The notes: a model not told the origin generated them from the sequence alone. 64,000 nucleotides of DNA from Pseudomonas sp. MYb118 (GCF_040947875.1 NZ_JBFRXN010000002.1:2046001-2110000), one strand, 5' to 3'; shown: positions 1 to 9,914, counted from the first letter of the stretch. Made by a program: numbers and translations.

Positions 1-281
1 CGAAGGCCATCCAGCAAGCGACGGGCTACAACCTGCACATGACCTTTTCCATCGGGCCCGAGGGCAAGTATGTGCCTGACGTCGATGTGGTCGTGCAGAA
101 GGCACAGGGCCCGACAGTGCTGACGCTGAGCCAGGCCGGCCCGTTGGTCTATGTGCAGCTGCCACCCGGTAAATACAACGTGGTGGCGACACGCAACGGT
201 GAGACGCGGCGCGATACGGCGGACGTCGCCGGTGGCTCGCCCAGGCAGCTGGTGTTCACCTGGCGCGGCAAGGGTGAATAA
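1..281 (+). CDS. C-terminal part of a carboxypeptidase-regulatory-like (Ig-fold) protein, cut by window edge
   Basis: The open frame enters the window without a start (codons from position 3 read KAIQQATGYN...) and stops at 281, so only about 93 residues are visible. The visible part alternates short hydrophobic strands with Gly/Pro turns and has a PPGKYNVVATRNG segment, the pattern of small beta-sandwich 'carboxypeptidase regulatory-like' domains, in which a dose-like G-K-Y turn precedes the last strands. No catalytic motif is visible. The function is unknown; a periplasmic location is plausible but the N-terminus is outside the window. It is followed at once by a strong hairpin shared with tRNA-Phe. 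Confidence 0.6.
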   Translation, partial: KAIQQATGYNLHMTFSIGPEGKYVPDVDVVVQKAQGPTVLTLSQAGPLVYVQLPPGKYNVVATRNGETRRDTADVAGGSPRQLVFTWRGKGE

Positions 282-290
282 ATCCCAAGC

Positions 291-325
291 ATAAAAAAAC
301 CCTGAATCTTGCGATTCAGGGTTTT
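291..325. terminator. Bidirectional intrinsic terminator
   Basis: A 10-bp stem ACCCTGAATC/GATTCAGGGT with a TTGC loop is followed by TTTT on the plus strand and by seven T on the minus strand. It can end both the truncated plus-strand gene and the minus-strand tRNA-Phe, which converge here. Confidence 0.85.
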
Positions 326-332
326 CGGTATT

Positions 333-408
333 TGGTGCCCAGAGACGGAATCGAACCGCCGACACGGGGATTTTCAATCCCCTGCTCTACCGACTGAGCT
401 ATCTGGGC
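333..408 (-). tRNA. tRNA-Phe (GAA)
   Basis: On the minus strand the 76-nt sequence begins GCCCAGATAGCTCAGTCGG and ends with encoded CCA. The acceptor arm (GCCCAGA/TCTGGGC), D-arm, TTCGATTCC T-loop and an anticodon arm GGGGATTGAAAATCCCC are all visible. The anticodon is GAA, giving phenylalanine. An intrinsic terminator lies 8 nt downstream. Confidence 0.97.
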
Positions 409-511
409 AACGGGGCGCATTAAACGGGTTTTTCAGGGGGTCGTCAAGCAAGTTTTCAAAAAAAATTTAATTATTACCGTCGCTTACGTTCCGACCCCGG
501 TTGCAAGGGTG

Positions 512-784
512 TTATTGCGCCGGTGGCACGTAGCCTTCGGCCTTGGCGTAATCCTCGCCCGAGAAGTACTTGTCCATTTCGCCCTGCAAGTATTTGCGGT
601 CGTCGGCGTTCATCATGTTCAGGCGCTTTTCGTTGATCAGCAGGGTCTGGTGTTTCTGCCAGTCGGCCCAGGCCTTGGCCGAAACGTGGTCAAAAATGTC
701 CTGGCCCTTGGCGCCGGGGAACGGGGCGCGTTCCAGGGCGGGCAATTCTTCTTTGTACTTGCGGCACATGATGGTGCGGGTCAT
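512..784 (-). CDS. yggX: Probable Fe(2+)-trafficking protein YggX
   Basis: This 90-residue cytoplasmic protein matches the YggX family in length and sequence. It starts [17 protein letters not shown] with the conserved Cys7 and carries the [18 protein letters not shown] and [15 protein letters not shown] blocks. YggX proteins protect labile iron-sulfur clusters from oxidative damage. The start codon overlaps the mutY stop by 4 bp (ATGA), so the two are translationally coupled. The pairing mutY-yggX is conserved in gammaproteobacteria and fits, since MutY itself is a 4Fe-4S enzyme. Confidence 0.95.
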   Translation of the reverse strand: MTRTIMCRKYKEELPALERAPFPGAKGQDIFDHVSAKAWADWQKHQTLLINEKRLNMMNADDRKYLQGEMDKYFSGEDYAKAEGYVPPAQ

Positions 785-1848
785 GAGGATTCTCCTGCGT
801 TCAATACGGCGGCCGCGCGTTCGAGCAAGGTCTTGACCGGGGCGGCGAGGCCCAGGCGCGGCGGGGTGGCGAGGTTATACCAGAGCCAGTCGGCCTCGGC
901 CACGTGATGGCCGGACTCCTGGACCTGGACCAGCCAGGGTTCGATGGACAGCTGAAAGTGGCTGAACGTGTGCACCAGGCCTGGCAGGGCTTGCTGCGTG
1001 CCCAGTTCCAGCGAGTGCTGCGAGGCCAGGTGCGGCAGGTCGTCGAGGTCGTCGAGTTCCGGCAGGCTCCAGAGACCGCCCCACAAGCCCGTGGAAGGCC
1101 GGCGATAAAGCAGGATCGCGCCGTCGTCATTGGCGAGCATCGGCATCAGTGTGCGTTTCTGCGGCACGGCCTTGCGCGGCTTGGGAATCGGGTAGCGGGT
1201 TTCCAGGCCGAGCATGTGCGCTTCGCAGCCCTTTTCCAAGGGGCACAGCAGGCAGCTCGGCTTGCTGCGGGTGCAGAGCGTGGCGCCCAGGTCCATCATC
1301 GCCTGGGTATAGGCGTTGACCCGGTCCTGGGGCGTGAAGCGCTCGGCAGCGGCCCACAGCTGTTTCGCCACTTTCGGCTCGCCGGGGTAGCCTTCCTGCG
1401 CGGTGAAGCGCGCCAGCACGCGCTTGACGTTGCCGTCGAGGATCGGTGCCCGCAGGCCCATGCTGATGCTGGCGATGGCGCCGGCGGTCGACAGGCCGAT
1501 CCCCGGCAGCTCTACCAGCTTCTCCACATCCCGCGGAAACTCGCCGCCATACTCGGCGACGACGATCTTCGCGGTCTTCTGCAAATTGCGCGCGCGGGTG
1601 TAGTAACCCAGGCCGGTCCACAGGTGCAGCACTTCGTCTTCCGGTGCGGCGGCCAGCGCTTCGACGGTTGGCAACGACGCCATGAAGCGGTCGAAGTAAT
1701 TGAGCACGGTGCTGACCTGGGTCTGCTGCAACATGATCTCCGAGACCCACACCCGATAGGGCGTGATGCCCTGTTGCCAGGGCAGGTCATGGCGACCGTG
1801 GCGGTCGAACCAATCGAGCACCGCCGTTGAAAACTGCTCCGCTCTCAT
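781..1848 (-). CDS. mutY: Adenine DNA glycosylase MutY
   Basis: MutY removes adenine mispaired with 8-oxoguanine or guanine. The 355-residue product has the full set of signatures: catalytic Glu37 in [10 protein letters not shown], the helix-hairpin-helix [12 protein letters not shown] around 114-125, Asp138 in [10 protein letters not shown], and the 4Fe-4S ligands Cys192, 199, 202 and 208 with spacing C-x6-C-x2-C-x5-C. The C-terminal third is the NUDIX-like domain that reads 8-oxoG. It overlaps the upstream asmA-like gene by 4 bp and yggX downstream by 4 bp, giving one tightly packed asmA-mutY-yggX operon. Confidence 0.97.
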   Translation of the reverse strand: MRAEQFSTAVLDWFDRHGRHDLPWQQGITPYRVWVSEIMLQQTQVSTVLNYFDRFMASLPTVEALAAAPEDEVLHLWTGLGYYTRARNLQKTAKIVVAEYGGEFPRDVEKLVELPGIGLSTAGAIASISMGLRAPILDGNVKRVLARFTAQEGYPGEPKVAKQLWAAAERFTPQDRVNAYTQAMMDLGATLCTRSKPSCLLCPLEKGCEAHMLGLETRYPIPKPRKAVPQKRTLMPMLANDDGAILLYRRPSTGLWGGLWSLPELDDLDDLPHLASQHSLELGTQQALPGLVHTFSHFQLSIEPWLVQVQESGHHVAEADWLWYNLATPPRLGLAAPVKTLLERAAAVLNAGESS

Positions 1849-4073
1849 CGCTTGAACAGCCCCTTCAATGCGTTTTTCAGTTCAGGACTGACCTTGTCGC
1901 CGAGTTTTTCGTCGATCTTTTCGCTGATCTTGTCGCCCGCCAGTTTGCTGGCGACCTGGCCCATGCGTTCATTATCGAGGCGGCAGGCCTTGGCACCCAG
2001 TTCCAGCGGGCCACGGCAACGCAGCGGCCATTCGATGCCGACAAATTTGTCGCCGACCTGGCAGGCCGGGTCCGGCATGGCGCTGGTGTCGCCTTCTACG
2101 ATGATGCCGACGCGGTAATCCATGCCCATGACGCGCAGGTCGACGTCGCCATCGCCGTTGACGGTCATGCCGGGGATGCGCACTTTCAGGTCCGGGTTGC
2201 TGGCCACACCGTTGCGGAAGGTCAGGTTGCCCTTGAGCTCCTGGAATGGTGTGTCCTTGCCCCGCGGTTCGCCGCTGAGGGTCTTGCGGTTGAGCGTGGC
2301 GATGCCCCGGCACAGTTGCTGTTCGAGGTTGGCATTGAGCAGCACGCCGTTGTTGATGACGAAGCTGGCGTTGCCGTTGAGTGTGTCGATCAGCGCTTTC
2401 TGGCTATTGCCGGTGCCGGTCACATTGCTGTTGAGCGTGACCAGGCCTTTTACCGGCGGGTTCTTGCCCTGGCTTTCGAGGATTTTTTCCGCGGGCACTC
2501 GGCTGATGCCGGTCTGCAGGCTCAGGGTCGGCGTGTCCGGGCGCACGTCGAGGATGCCCTTGGCGTCGAAGTTACCGTCGTAGAGGTCACCACGCAGGTT
2601 TTCCAGGGTCAGCAAGCCTTGTTTGCCGGTGGCCTTGAGCACGGCATTCTGGATCGGCAGTTTTTCCAGGGTCAGTTGGCCGAAGCTCAGGTCGGCGTCG
2701 ACATCGAGGCTGCGCAAGCGCTCCACCGGCAACAGGCGTTCGGTGCTCCATGCGCCCTTGGTGGGTTTGTCCGGCAGCGGTGTGCTGCCACCACCGGCCA
2801 TGGCGTCGGCTTCGGTGCTCGCCACTTCAGCCTGGCGCACCTGCTTGGCGCTGTTGGCCTCGGCGGATTTTGGCGGCAGATAGCGGTCGACGTTGAACGT
2901 GTCGGCCTTGAGCTGGGCGCGCAGCGATTGTTTGGCGAAATCCTCGACGGCGATCCGGCCACTGAAGGTGCTGTCGTCGATTTTCAGGTTGATATTGTCC
3001 AGCGACAGGCTGGTTGGAGTGGCGGCCACGCGGCTGACCAGCTCGACTTTGCTCAGGCTGCCTTCGGCCATGGCCGGGAGTTGCTGGCCGATGCTGTCGA
3101 CAAATTTCGCCAGGTCCAGTTGCGCGATGGAAATCCCGCCGTTGATTTGCGGCGTCTTGCCCAGGTCGTTGACCTTCAGCTCGCCCAGCGCGCGCAGTTG
3201 GTTGGCGGAGATCTTGATACCCGTCCATTCGGCGACGTTCGCCGCCTTATCCAGCAGCAATTGCCCTTGCGCGGCGAAGGTCATGGTCTTGCCCTGCAGC
3301 GGGTCGCCGGCCACTTCGCCGGACAACTTCATGTCTTCGAACTTGTAGCGCTGCAAGGCTCGCTCGAAGCGCAGCTCGCCGTTCAGCTCGGTACGCACCC
3401 TCAGGACTGGCTGATTGCTGCCCAGGAAGGCGGTGAGTTTGACCGGGATATTAGTGGAGTCATGGACCGCGCCGGTGCTCAGTTGGATGCTCTCGGCGCT
3501 GAACTGTTTGCCGGTCTGCTCGTCGTTGTATTCGACGCGGGCGTTGTTGACGGTCAGGCTGTCGATGTCCAGGCGAATCGGCTGTGCCGGTTTTTCCGCC
3601 TGGGCGGTGGTTTGTGGCGCAGGTGCGGGTTCGCCCGGGGTGGCCGGCGTTGTCGAGTTGGCGCTGGCGGGGACCTTGCCGATGTCTTCCCAGTTGCCGT
3701 GGCCGTCCTTGTCGCGGTTCAGGCGCAGGTTCAGGCCTTCGACCCGTACGTCGCTCATCTGTACTTCACGGCGCAGCAGCGGCAATACGCGCACCGACAG
3801 GCCGAGCATCTGCAGGTCGGCGAAAGGTTCGGTGGGCTTGGCCAGGGTCGCGACACTGGCTTCGTGCAATTCCAGGCCCAGCCACGGGAACAGGCTCCAG
3901 CCGATGTCGCCATTGAGCGTCAACTCGATGTGGGCCTTGTTGCGGGCAATCTGGCGAATTTCGTCTTTATAGTCGTTGGGATCGAAGAGGTGGGTCAGGG
4001 CAAAGCCCAGCGCCACAATGATCAGCAACAGCCCGAGAAGTACCAGACCCAGGATTTTGCCGAACGCTTTCAT
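1845..4073 (-). CDS. AsmA family protein
   Basis: A 742-residue protein with a single N-terminal membrane helix (about residues 7-28) and a large repetitive beta-strand periplasmic region, ending in the AsmA C-terminal domain (IDTLNGNASFVINNGVL, then the LDNERMGQVASKLAGDK tail). AsmA-like proteins are bridge-like factors linked to outer-membrane biogenesis and phospholipid transport between membranes. A Pro/Ala-rich linker (about 140-160) interrupts the first beta region. The stop overlaps the mutY start by 4 bp. The family call is firm; the exact cargo cannot be read from sequence. Confidence 0.9.
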   Translation of the reverse strand: MKAFGKILGLVLLGLLLIIVALGFALTHLFDPNDYKDEIRQIARNKAHIELTLNGDIGWSLFPWLGLELHEASVATLAKPTEPFADLQMLGLSVRVLPLLRREVQMSDVRVEGLNLRLNRDKDGHGNWEDIGKVPASANSTTPATPGEPAPAPQTTAQAEKPAQPIRLDIDSLTVNNARVEYNDEQTGKQFSAESIQLSTGAVHDSTNIPVKLTAFLGSNQPVLRVRTELNGELRFERALQRYKFEDMKLSGEVAGDPLQGKTMTFAAQGQLLLDKAANVAEWTGIKISANQLRALGELKVNDLGKTPQINGGISIAQLDLAKFVDSIGQQLPAMAEGSLSKVELVSRVAATPTSLSLDNINLKIDDSTFSGRIAVEDFAKQSLRAQLKADTFNVDRYLPPKSAEANSAKQVRQAEVASTEADAMAGGGSTPLPDKPTKGAWSTERLLPVERLRSLDVDADLSFGQLTLEKLPIQNAVLKATGKQGLLTLENLRGDLYDGNFDAKGILDVRPDTPTLSLQTGISRVPAEKILESQGKNPPVKGLVTLNSNVTGTGNSQKALIDTLNGNASFVINNGVLLNANLEQQLCRGIATLNRKTLSGEPRGKDTPFQELKGNLTFRNGVASNPDLKVRIPGMTVNGDGDVDLRVMGMDYRVGIIVEGDTSAMPDPACQVGDKFVGIEWPLRCRGPLELGAKACRLDNERMGQVASKLAGDKISEKIDEKLGDKVSPELKNALKGLFKR

Positions 4074-4149
4074 GGGCGAGTCCTTGTAATTAGCGAATTC
4101 GAATTTAGCCGGGGAGTATAGCGCTCCGAAGTGGACGACCGATCATTGA

Positions 4150-4554
4150 TCAATCCGGGGACACATCCAGCGGCACTTTAAGTTTGGCTGCCAGGGCCTG
4201 GGCTTCAAGGTGCCCGGCGGGTGCCAGCAGTCGTAATGTCGCACCCGATTGCGACGCCATTTTCTGCGCTTGGTTCACCAGCCGTTCGGCGACCCCACGA
4301 CGTCGAGTGACTTTTCGCACGCAAAGTTGCGACAGATGCCAGACCTCCGGATGCCTTTGCAGACGGGCCGCGCCCAACAGACGGTCGTTGAAACGGCCGC
4401 CGATCAGCGAACCGTCCGCCAGGCCGCGTTCGATCAATTGCCCGGCGTCGGCGAACGGACTGAACAGCCACTGCGGCGCGTCCTGGAAGATCTTTTTCAA
4501 GTCCTGCCGATCCTCAACGGTGGCTTCGTTCAGCAGCTCGACAATGATCGGCAT
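4150..4554 (-). CDS. PanZ/PanM-like acetyltransferase-fold protein (acetyl-CoA sensor family)
   Basis: This 134-residue protein is a short GNAT domain. Its LCVRKVTRRRGVAERLV segment is the acetyl-CoA pyrophosphate loop (R-R-x-G-V), very like the VREVTRRRGVGQYL block of E. coli PanZ, and the RFNDRLLGAARL strand also matches. PanZ binds acetyl-CoA and controls maturation of the aspartate decarboxylase PanD, linking pantothenate supply to acetyl-CoA level. No pan gene is near, so the partner here is inferred. It could equally be an ordinary N-acetyltransferase. Confidence 0.7.
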   Translation of the reverse strand: MPIIVELLNEATVEDRQDLKKIFQDAPQWLFSPFADAGQLIERGLADGSLIGGRFNDRLLGAARLQRHPEVWHLSQLCVRKVTRRRGVAERLVNQAQKMASQSGATLRLLAPAGHLEAQALAAKLKVPLDVSPD

Positions 4555-4779
4555 CGCGGTTCCTTCAGTGGTACGAAAACAGATGAGTTTGTAAAAGTGA
4601 TATCAGATTGCTTTTTCTGTCACGCGCAAATGGTACCCTCTGCGCGTTCACCCGTCCTTCTGCGACCCGATGTCGCACCAAAATGGAGCTTCACCCCGCA
4701 AAATAACAGTCATGCGTGCGCATAGAGGCTGGGGGTGAGGAGTGGCTGGCGAACCATTCTAATAATTGGGGGATACCTA

Positions 4780-6444
4780 ATGAGCACAAGCACTACGGCT
4801 GGCGGCCTCGGCGCCGATCAGCCTTCGTTCCTGTCCAAGGAGCGCATCATCGCCAAGCCCGGTTTCAACCGTTGGCTGGTACCACCGGCCGCTCTGGCCA
4901 TCCACCTTTGCATCGGCATGGCCTATGGCTTTTCGGTGTTCTGGCTGCCTCTGTCCAAAGCCCTGGGCATCACCAAGGCCGTAGCCTGCGAGCCTGACAT
5001 GAGCTTCATTGCGCAGGTGTTTTCCTCGCAATGCGACTGGCCGATCTCGATGCTCGGCTGGATCTACACCCTGTTCTTCATCTTCCTGGGTTGCTCTGCC
5101 GCGATCTGGGGTGGCTGGCTGGAACACGCCGGACCACGCAAGGCGGGTGTCGTTTCCGCTCTGTGCTGGTGTGGTGGCCTGCTGATTTCGGCACTGGGCG
5201 TGTACACGCACCAGATCTGGCTGATGTGGATCGGCTCCGGGGTCATTGGTGGTATCGGCCTGGGCCTGGGTTACATCTCGCCGGTGTCGACCCTGATCAA
5301 GTGGTTCCCGGACAAGCGCGGCATGGCGACCGGCATGGCCATCATGGGCTTCGGCGGTGGTGCGATGGTCGGTGCGCCGCTGGCTGCGGCCCTGATGGGC
5401 CACTTCGCTTCGCCAACCAGCGTGGGCGTATGGCAAAGCTTCCTGGTGATGGCCGCGATCTACTTCGTGTTCATGATCGGTGGCGCGCTGTCCTACCGCG
5501 TCCCGCCAACCGGCTGGAAGCCTGAAGGCTGGACCGCACCTGCGAAGAAAGCTTCAAACGCGATGATCACCCACCGTCACGTGCACGTGAACGTGGCCTG
5601 GAAAACCCCGCAATTCCGTCTGGTATGGCTGGTGCTGTGCCTGAACGTGTCGGCGGGTATCGGCATCCTCGGCATGGCTTCGCCACTGCTGCAGGAAGTG
5701 TTTGGCGGCAAGCTGCTGGGCAATGACCTGCCATTCGGTCAACTGGACGCCGGTCAACTGGCCTCGATCGCTGCCATCGCTGCCGGTTTCACCGGTCTGC
5801 TGAGCCTGTTCAACATCGGTGGCCGCTTCTTCTGGGCGTCGTTCTCGGACTACCTGGGTCGCAAAAACACCTACTTCGTGTTCTTCGCCCTGGGCTTTGC
5901 CCTGTACGCACTGATTCCGAACCTCGGCCACCTGGGCAACGTCGCGCTGTTTGTGGCGGCATTCTGTATCATCCTGTCGATGTACGGCGGTGGTTTCGCC
6001 ACCGTTCCAGCCTACCTGGCGGACCTGTTCGGTACGCAAATGGTTGGCGCGATCCACGGTCGTCTGCTGACTGCCTGGGCGGCGGCTGGCGTGCTGGGTC
6101 CGGTGCTGGTGAACTACCTGCGTGAGTATCAGCTGAGCATCGGCGTTGAACGCGCCGCGGCCTACGACATCACCCTGTACATCCTCGCCGGTCTGCTGGT
6201 GCTGGGCTTCATCTGCAACATGCTGGTGCGCCCGGTGGCCGACAAGTACTTCATGACCGACGCCGAACTGGCTGCCGAACAGGCGCTGGGCCACGACAAG
6301 GGTGCTGATGCCAGCACCGTGCTGGAGTGGAAAGCGGCTCCGGGCACCAAGCCATTGGCGGTCGCTGCATGGCTGGTGGTGGGCATTCCGTTGGCATGGG
6401 GCATCTGGGTGACCCTGCAGAAAACGGCGGTGCTGTTCCACTAA
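4780..6444 (+). CDS. OFA-family MFS transporter (oxalate/formate antiporter type)
   Basis: A 554-residue inner-membrane protein with about 12 membrane helices in two halves and the MFS signature DKRGMATGMAIMGFGGGAMVG between helices 4 and 5. The HLCIGMAYGFSVFWLPLS first helix and the GGRFFWASFSDYLGRKNTYF loop are typical of the oxalate/formate antiporter family. I chose ATG 4780 because GGGGGA lies 7 nt upstream; a longer in-frame start at 4735 has no ribosome site. It is monocistronic. The substrate is probably a small carboxylate but is not determined by sequence; the C-terminal tail is longer than in the founding member. Confidence 0.85.
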   Translation: MSTSTTAGGLGADQPSFLSKERIIAKPGFNRWLVPPAALAIHLCIGMAYGFSVFWLPLSKALGITKAVACEPDMSFIAQVFSSQCDWPISMLGWIYTLFFIFLGCSAAIWGGWLEHAGPRKAGVVSALCWCGGLLISALGVYTHQIWLMWIGSGVIGGIGLGLGYISPVSTLIKWFPDKRGMATGMAIMGFGGGAMVGAPLAAALMGHFASPTSVGVWQSFLVMAAIYFVFMIGGALSYRVPPTGWKPEGWTAPAKKASNAMITHRHVHVNVAWKTPQFRLVWLVLCLNVSAGIGILGMASPLLQEVFGGKLLGNDLPFGQLDAGQLASIAAIAAGFTGLLSLFNIGGRFFWASFSDYLGRKNTYFVFFALGFALYALIPNLGHLGNVALFVAAFCIILSMYGGGFATVPAYLADLFGTQMVGAIHGRLLTAWAAAGVLGPVLVNYLREYQLSIGVERAAAYDITLYILAGLLVLGFICNMLVRPVADKYFMTDAELAAEQALGHDKGADASTVLEWKAAPGTKPLAVAAWLVVGIPLAWGIWVTLQKTAVLFH

Positions 6445-6496
6445 GAGATTTGGCCCGGGCCTTACGGGGTTCGGGCCAGTCCTGTGAACCAAAACC

Positions 6497-6585
6497 TGTA
6501 GGAGCGGGCTTGCCCGCGATAGCGGTCTGACAGTCAAAGAAGTGTTGACTGACACACCGCTATCGCGGGCAAGCCCGCTCCTACA
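6497..6585. repeat. REPIN (inward pair of REP hairpins)
   Basis: Two inverted copies of TGTAGGAGCGGGCTTGCCCG flank a spacer whose ends (AGCGGT...ACCGCT) extend the pairing, so the whole 89 bp can fold into one long hairpin. It lies between the MFS gene and hisB. Confidence 0.92.
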
Positions 6586-6676
6586 GTGGTTTTCACAACC
6601 CCGGTTCGCAGCTTGTACGCACATGTACATCCCCGACCGACGGGGTTCCTATCTGTCAGCGATATCACCTCCCGTG

Positions 6677-6705
6677 TATCTGTTTCGCGCCCGCACGCCT
6701 ATAAT
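6677..6705 (+). promoter_or_regulatory. Candidate sigma-70 promoter of the his operon
   Basis: A perfect TATAAT lies at 6700-6705, 39 nt before the hisB ATG. The -35 region about 17 nt upstream is poor, so an activator or an extended contact would be needed. No his leader peptide with a histidine run is visible. Confidence 0.5.
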
Positions 6706-6743
6706 GGTTGCCTTTTTCGCCCAATGATTTTGCGGAGCTGGTG

Positions 6744-7337
6744 ATGGCCGAACGTAAGGCGTCTGTCGAGCGCGACACTCTGGAAACCCAGATCAAAGCC
6801 TCGATCAACCTGGATGGCACCGGTAAGGCCCGGTTTGACATCGGTGTTCCTTTTCTTGAGCACATGCTCGACCAGATCGCCCGTCACGGGCTGATCGACC
6901 TGGATATCGTCAGCAAGGGCGACCTGCATATCGACGACCACCACACCGTGGAAGACGTCGGCATCACCCTGGGCCAGGCGTTCACCCAGGCCATCGGCGA
7001 CAAAAAAGGCATTCGTCGCTACGGCCACGCCTACGTGCCGCTCGATGAAGCGCTGTCGCGTGTAGTCATCGACTTCTCGGGCCGTCCTGGCCTGCAGATG
7101 CATGTCCCGTACACCCGTGCCACCGTCGGCGGTTTCGACGTTGACCTGTTCCAGGAATTTTTCCAGGGCTTCGTCAACCACGCCAACGTCACCCTGCACA
7201 TCGACAACCTGCGTGGCCACAACACCCACCACCAGATCGAAACCGTGTTCAAGGCCTTCGGCCGCGCACTGCGCATGGCGGTAGAGCTCGATGACCGCAT
7301 GGCCGGGCAGATGCCATCGACCAAGGGCGTCCTGTAA
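6744..7337 (+). CDS. hisB: Imidazoleglycerol-phosphate dehydratase HisB
   Basis: This is the dehydratase-only HisB (197 residues, not the bifunctional enterobacterial form). It converts imidazole glycerol phosphate to imidazole acetol phosphate in histidine synthesis. Metal-binding histidine motifs [10 protein letters not shown] and HNTHHQIE are intact, as is the [13 protein letters not shown] block. ATG 6744 is preceded by GGAGCTG; an in-frame upstream start at 6708 is not needed. The stop codon TAA overlaps the hisH start by one base, so it heads a hisB-hisH-DUF2164-hisA-hisF operon. Confidence 0.97.
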   Translation: MAERKASVERDTLETQIKASINLDGTGKARFDIGVPFLEHMLDQIARHGLIDLDIVSKGDLHIDDHHTVEDVGITLGQAFTQAIGDKKGIRRYGHAYVPLDEALSRVVIDFSGRPGLQMHVPYTRATVGGFDVDLFQEFFQGFVNHANVTLHIDNLRGHNTHHQIETVFKAFGRALRMAVELDDRMAGQMPSTKGVL

Positions 7338-7975
7338 TGCAGACGGTTGCAGTGATCGACTACGGCATGGGCAACCTGCACTCGGTGGCCAAGGCCCTCG
7401 AGCATGTGGGCGCCGGCAAGGTGCTGATCACCAGCGATGCCAGCGTGATTCGCGAAGCCGACCGGGTGGTGTTCCCCGGCGTTGGCGCGATTCGCGATTG
7501 CATGGCGGAGATCCGTCGCCTGGGCTTCGACACGCTGGTGCGTGAAGTCAGCCAGGATCGTCCGTTCCTGGGCATCTGCGTGGGCATGCAAGCCTTGCTC
7601 GACAGCAGCGAAGAGAACGACGGCGTTGACTGCATCGGCCTGTTTCCGGGTGCGGTGAAGTTCTTCGGCAAGGACCTGCGTGAAGACGGCGAGCACCTCA
7701 AGGTGCCGCACATGGGCTGGAACCAGGTCAAGCAGACGGTCAACCACCCGCTGTGGCATGACATCCCGGACATGGCCCGTTTCTACTTCGTGCACAGCTA
7801 TTACATCGCCGCCGCCAACGCGCGCCAGGTGGTGGGCAGCGGTCACTACGGTGTCGACTTCGCCGCGGCGCTGGCCGATGGCTCGCGTTTCGCGGTGCAG
7901 TTCCACCCCGAGAAAAGCCATACCCATGGCCTGCAATTGCTGCAGAACTTCGCGGCGTGGGACGGACGCTGGTAA
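7337..7975 (+). CDS. hisH: Imidazole glycerol phosphate synthase, glutaminase subunit HisH
   Basis: A class I glutamine amidotransferase of 212 residues with nucleophile Cys81 in [12 protein letters not shown] and His190/Glu192 in VQFHPEKS. It supplies ammonia to HisF through a protein tunnel. The HMGWNQVK block near residue 120 is characteristic of HisH and separates it from other glutaminases. It starts on the last base of hisB and ends right before the DUF2164 gene, with no gap. Confidence 0.97.
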   Translation: MQTVAVIDYGMGNLHSVAKALEHVGAGKVLITSDASVIREADRVVFPGVGAIRDCMAEIRRLGFDTLVREVSQDRPFLGICVGMQALLDSSEENDGVDCIGLFPGAVKFFGKDLREDGEHLKVPHMGWNQVKQTVNHPLWHDIPDMARFYFVHSYYIAAANARQVVGSGHYGVDFAAALADGSRFAVQFHPEKSHTHGLQLLQNFAAWDGRW

Positions 7976-8233
7976 ATGGCCGTCAAGAAGAAGCCGCCGA
8001 TCCTGACCCTCACGCCCGAACAGGAGCGTGAGGCCAATCACAAGATCCAGCGCTTCATGGAGGATCGCTTCGAACTGGACCTGGGTTCGTTCGAAGCGGC
8101 TGAAATCCTTGAGCTGTTTACCCGTGAAATTGCTCCGCACTATTACAACAGGGCGATTTTCGATGTGCAGGCGCACCTCAAAGAGAGGTTCGAAAGCATC
8201 GAAAGCGACTTGTGGGCGCTCGAGAAAAACTGA
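7976..8233 (+). CDS. DUF2164 family protein
   Basis: An 85-residue, highly charged soluble protein, starting MAVKKKPPILTLTPEQE directly after the hisH stop. The middle (QRFMEDRFELDLGSFEAAEILELF) is predicted helical and the whole matches the DUF2164 family in size and pattern. It has no catalytic motif that I recognise. Its place inside the histidine operon between hisH and hisA means it is co-transcribed with the HisHF enzyme, but I cannot assign it a role in the pathway. Confidence 0.8.
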   Translation: MAVKKKPPILTLTPEQEREANHKIQRFMEDRFELDLGSFEAAEILELFTREIAPHYYNRAIFDVQAHLKERFESIESDLWALEKN

Positions 8234-8275
8234 TTCCCGAGCCAAGCTGAACAATCGAATTTGAAGGTTTGCCAG

Positions 8276-9013
8276 ATGCTGATTATTCCCGCTATCGATC
8301 TTAAAGACGGTGCCTGTGTTCGTCTGCGCCAGGGCCGCATGGAAGATTCCACGGTGTTCTCCGATGACCCGGTGAGCATGGCTGCCAAGTGGGTGGAGGG
8401 CGGTTGCCGCCGTCTGCATCTGGTCGACCTGAACGGCGCCTTCGAAGGCCAGCCGGTCAACGGCGAAGTGGTCACCGCCATCGCCAAGCGCTACCCGACC
8501 CTGCCGATCCAGATCGGTGGCGGCATCCGCTCCCTGGAAACCATCGAGCACTACGTCAAGGCTGGCGTGAGCTACGTGATTATCGGCACCAAGGCCGTGA
8601 AAGACCCGGCTTTCGTGGCCGAAGCCTGCCGTGCGTTCCCGGGCAAGGTGATCGTCGGTCTCGACGCCAAGGACGGTTTCGTCGCCACCGACGGCTGGGC
8701 TGAAATCAGCACCGTGCAGGTGATCGACCTGGCCAAGCAGTTCGAAGCCGACGGCGTGTCTGCCATCGTCTACACCGACATCGCCAAAGACGGCATGATG
8801 CAGGGCTGCAACGTGCCGTTCACCGCTGCGCTGGCCGCGGCCACGAAGATTCCGGTGATCGCCTCCGGCGGCATCCACAACCTGGGTGACATCAAGTCCC
8901 TGCTCGATGCCCGCGCACCGGGCATCATCGGCGCGATCACCGGTCGCGCGATCTACGAAGGCACCCTCGACGTCGCCGAAGCGCAAGCTTTCTGCGACTC
9001 GTACAAAGGCTGA
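8276..9013 (+). CDS. hisA: Phosphoribosylformimino-5-aminoimidazole carboxamide ribotide isomerase HisA
   Basis: A 245-residue (beta/alpha)8 barrel that isomerises ProFAR to PRFAR. Asp8 in [12 protein letters not shown] and the second catalytic aspartate in [11 protein letters not shown] are present, as are both phosphate-binding loops (IQIGGGIRS and IASGGIHN). I chose ATG 8276 over an upstream TTG at 8261 because MLIIPAIDL is the family N-terminus. hisF follows after 9 bp. Confidence 0.97.
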   Translation: MLIIPAIDLKDGACVRLRQGRMEDSTVFSDDPVSMAAKWVEGGCRRLHLVDLNGAFEGQPVNGEVVTAIAKRYPTLPIQIGGGIRSLETIEHYVKAGVSYVIIGTKAVKDPAFVAEACRAFPGKVIVGLDAKDGFVATDGWAEISTVQVIDLAKQFEADGVSAIVYTDIAKDGMMQGCNVPFTAALAAATKIPVIASGGIHNLGDIKSLLDARAPGIIGAITGRAIYEGTLDVAEAQAFCDSYKG

Positions 9014-9022
9014 GGACTGACC

Positions 9023-9793
9023 ATGGCGCTGGCCAAACGCATCATCCCTTGCCTGGACGTGGACAACGGCCGGGTCGTCAAGGGTGTGAAGTTCGAAAAC
9101 ATCCGCGATGCCGGTGACCCGGTAGAGATCGCCCGTCGCTACGACGAGCAGGGCGCTGACGAGATTACCTTCCTGGACATCACCGCCAGCGTTGACGGCC
9201 GTGATACCACGTTGCACACCGTCGAACGCATGGCCAGCCAGGTGTTCATCCCGCTGACCGTGGGCGGTGGCGTACGCACCGTGCAGGACATCCGCAACCT
9301 GCTCAACGCCGGCGCGGACAAGGTCTCGATCAACACCGCCGCGGTGTTCAATCCGGAATTCGTCGGCGAGGCTGCGCAGCATTTCGGTTCGCAGTGCATC
9401 GTCGTCGCCATCGACGCGAAGAAGGTCTCCGGCCCAGGCGAAACCCCGCGCTGGGAAATCTTCACCCACGGCGGACGCAAGCCGACCGGCCTCGACGCTG
9501 TCGAGTGGGCGAAGAAAATGGAAGGCCTGGGCGCCGGTGAAATCCTGCTGACCAGCATGGATCAGGACGGCATGAAAAACGGCTTCGACCTGGGCGTGAC
9601 CCGTGCCATCAGCGATGCGCTGGGCATTCCGGTGATCGCATCCGGCGGCGTCGGCAACTTGCAGCACTTGGCCGACGGCATTCTCGAAGGTCACGCCAGT
9701 GCGGTATTGGCGGCGAGTATTTTCCACTTCGGCGAATACACCGTGCAGGAAGCCAAGGCCTACATGGCCCATCGCGGCATCGTCATGCGCTGA
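9023..9793 (+). CDS. hisF: Imidazole glycerol phosphate synthase, cyclase subunit HisF
   Basis: A 256-residue barrel that takes ammonia from HisH and PRFAR to give imidazole glycerol phosphate and AICAR. Catalytic Asp12 in [15 protein letters not shown] and the second aspartate in [14 protein letters not shown] are intact, with phosphate loops VGGGVRT and IASGGVGN. It closes the operon; a GC-rich hairpin follows. Confidence 0.97.
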   Translation: MALAKRIIPCLDVDNGRVVKGVKFENIRDAGDPVEIARRYDEQGADEITFLDITASVDGRDTTLHTVERMASQVFIPLTVGGGVRTVQDIRNLLNAGADKVSINTAAVFNPEFVGEAAQHFGSQCIVVAIDAKKVSGPGETPRWEIFTHGGRKPTGLDAVEWAKKMEGLGAGEILLTSMDQDGMKNGFDLGVTRAISDALGIPVIASGGVGNLQHLADGILEGHASAVLAASIFHFGEYTVQEAKAYMAHRGIVMR

Positions 9794-9801
9794 TTGCCAG
9801 G

Positions 9802-9829
9802 CCCTCGGAGCGCCATGTTCCGAGGGTTT
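9802..9829 (+). terminator. Possible terminator after hisF
   Basis: An 8-bp stem CCCTCGGA/TCCGAGGG with a 9-nt loop is followed by only TTT, so it is a weak intrinsic terminator candidate 8 nt after the hisF stop. Confidence 0.5.
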
Positions 9830-9914
9830 GCCGCGCAATGAGATCAAAAGGCCAGTAGACAGCGTCACCCGCCCAAGGCACTCTTGGGTACGCCATGGAT
9901 TTCGGTAGCCCGTC

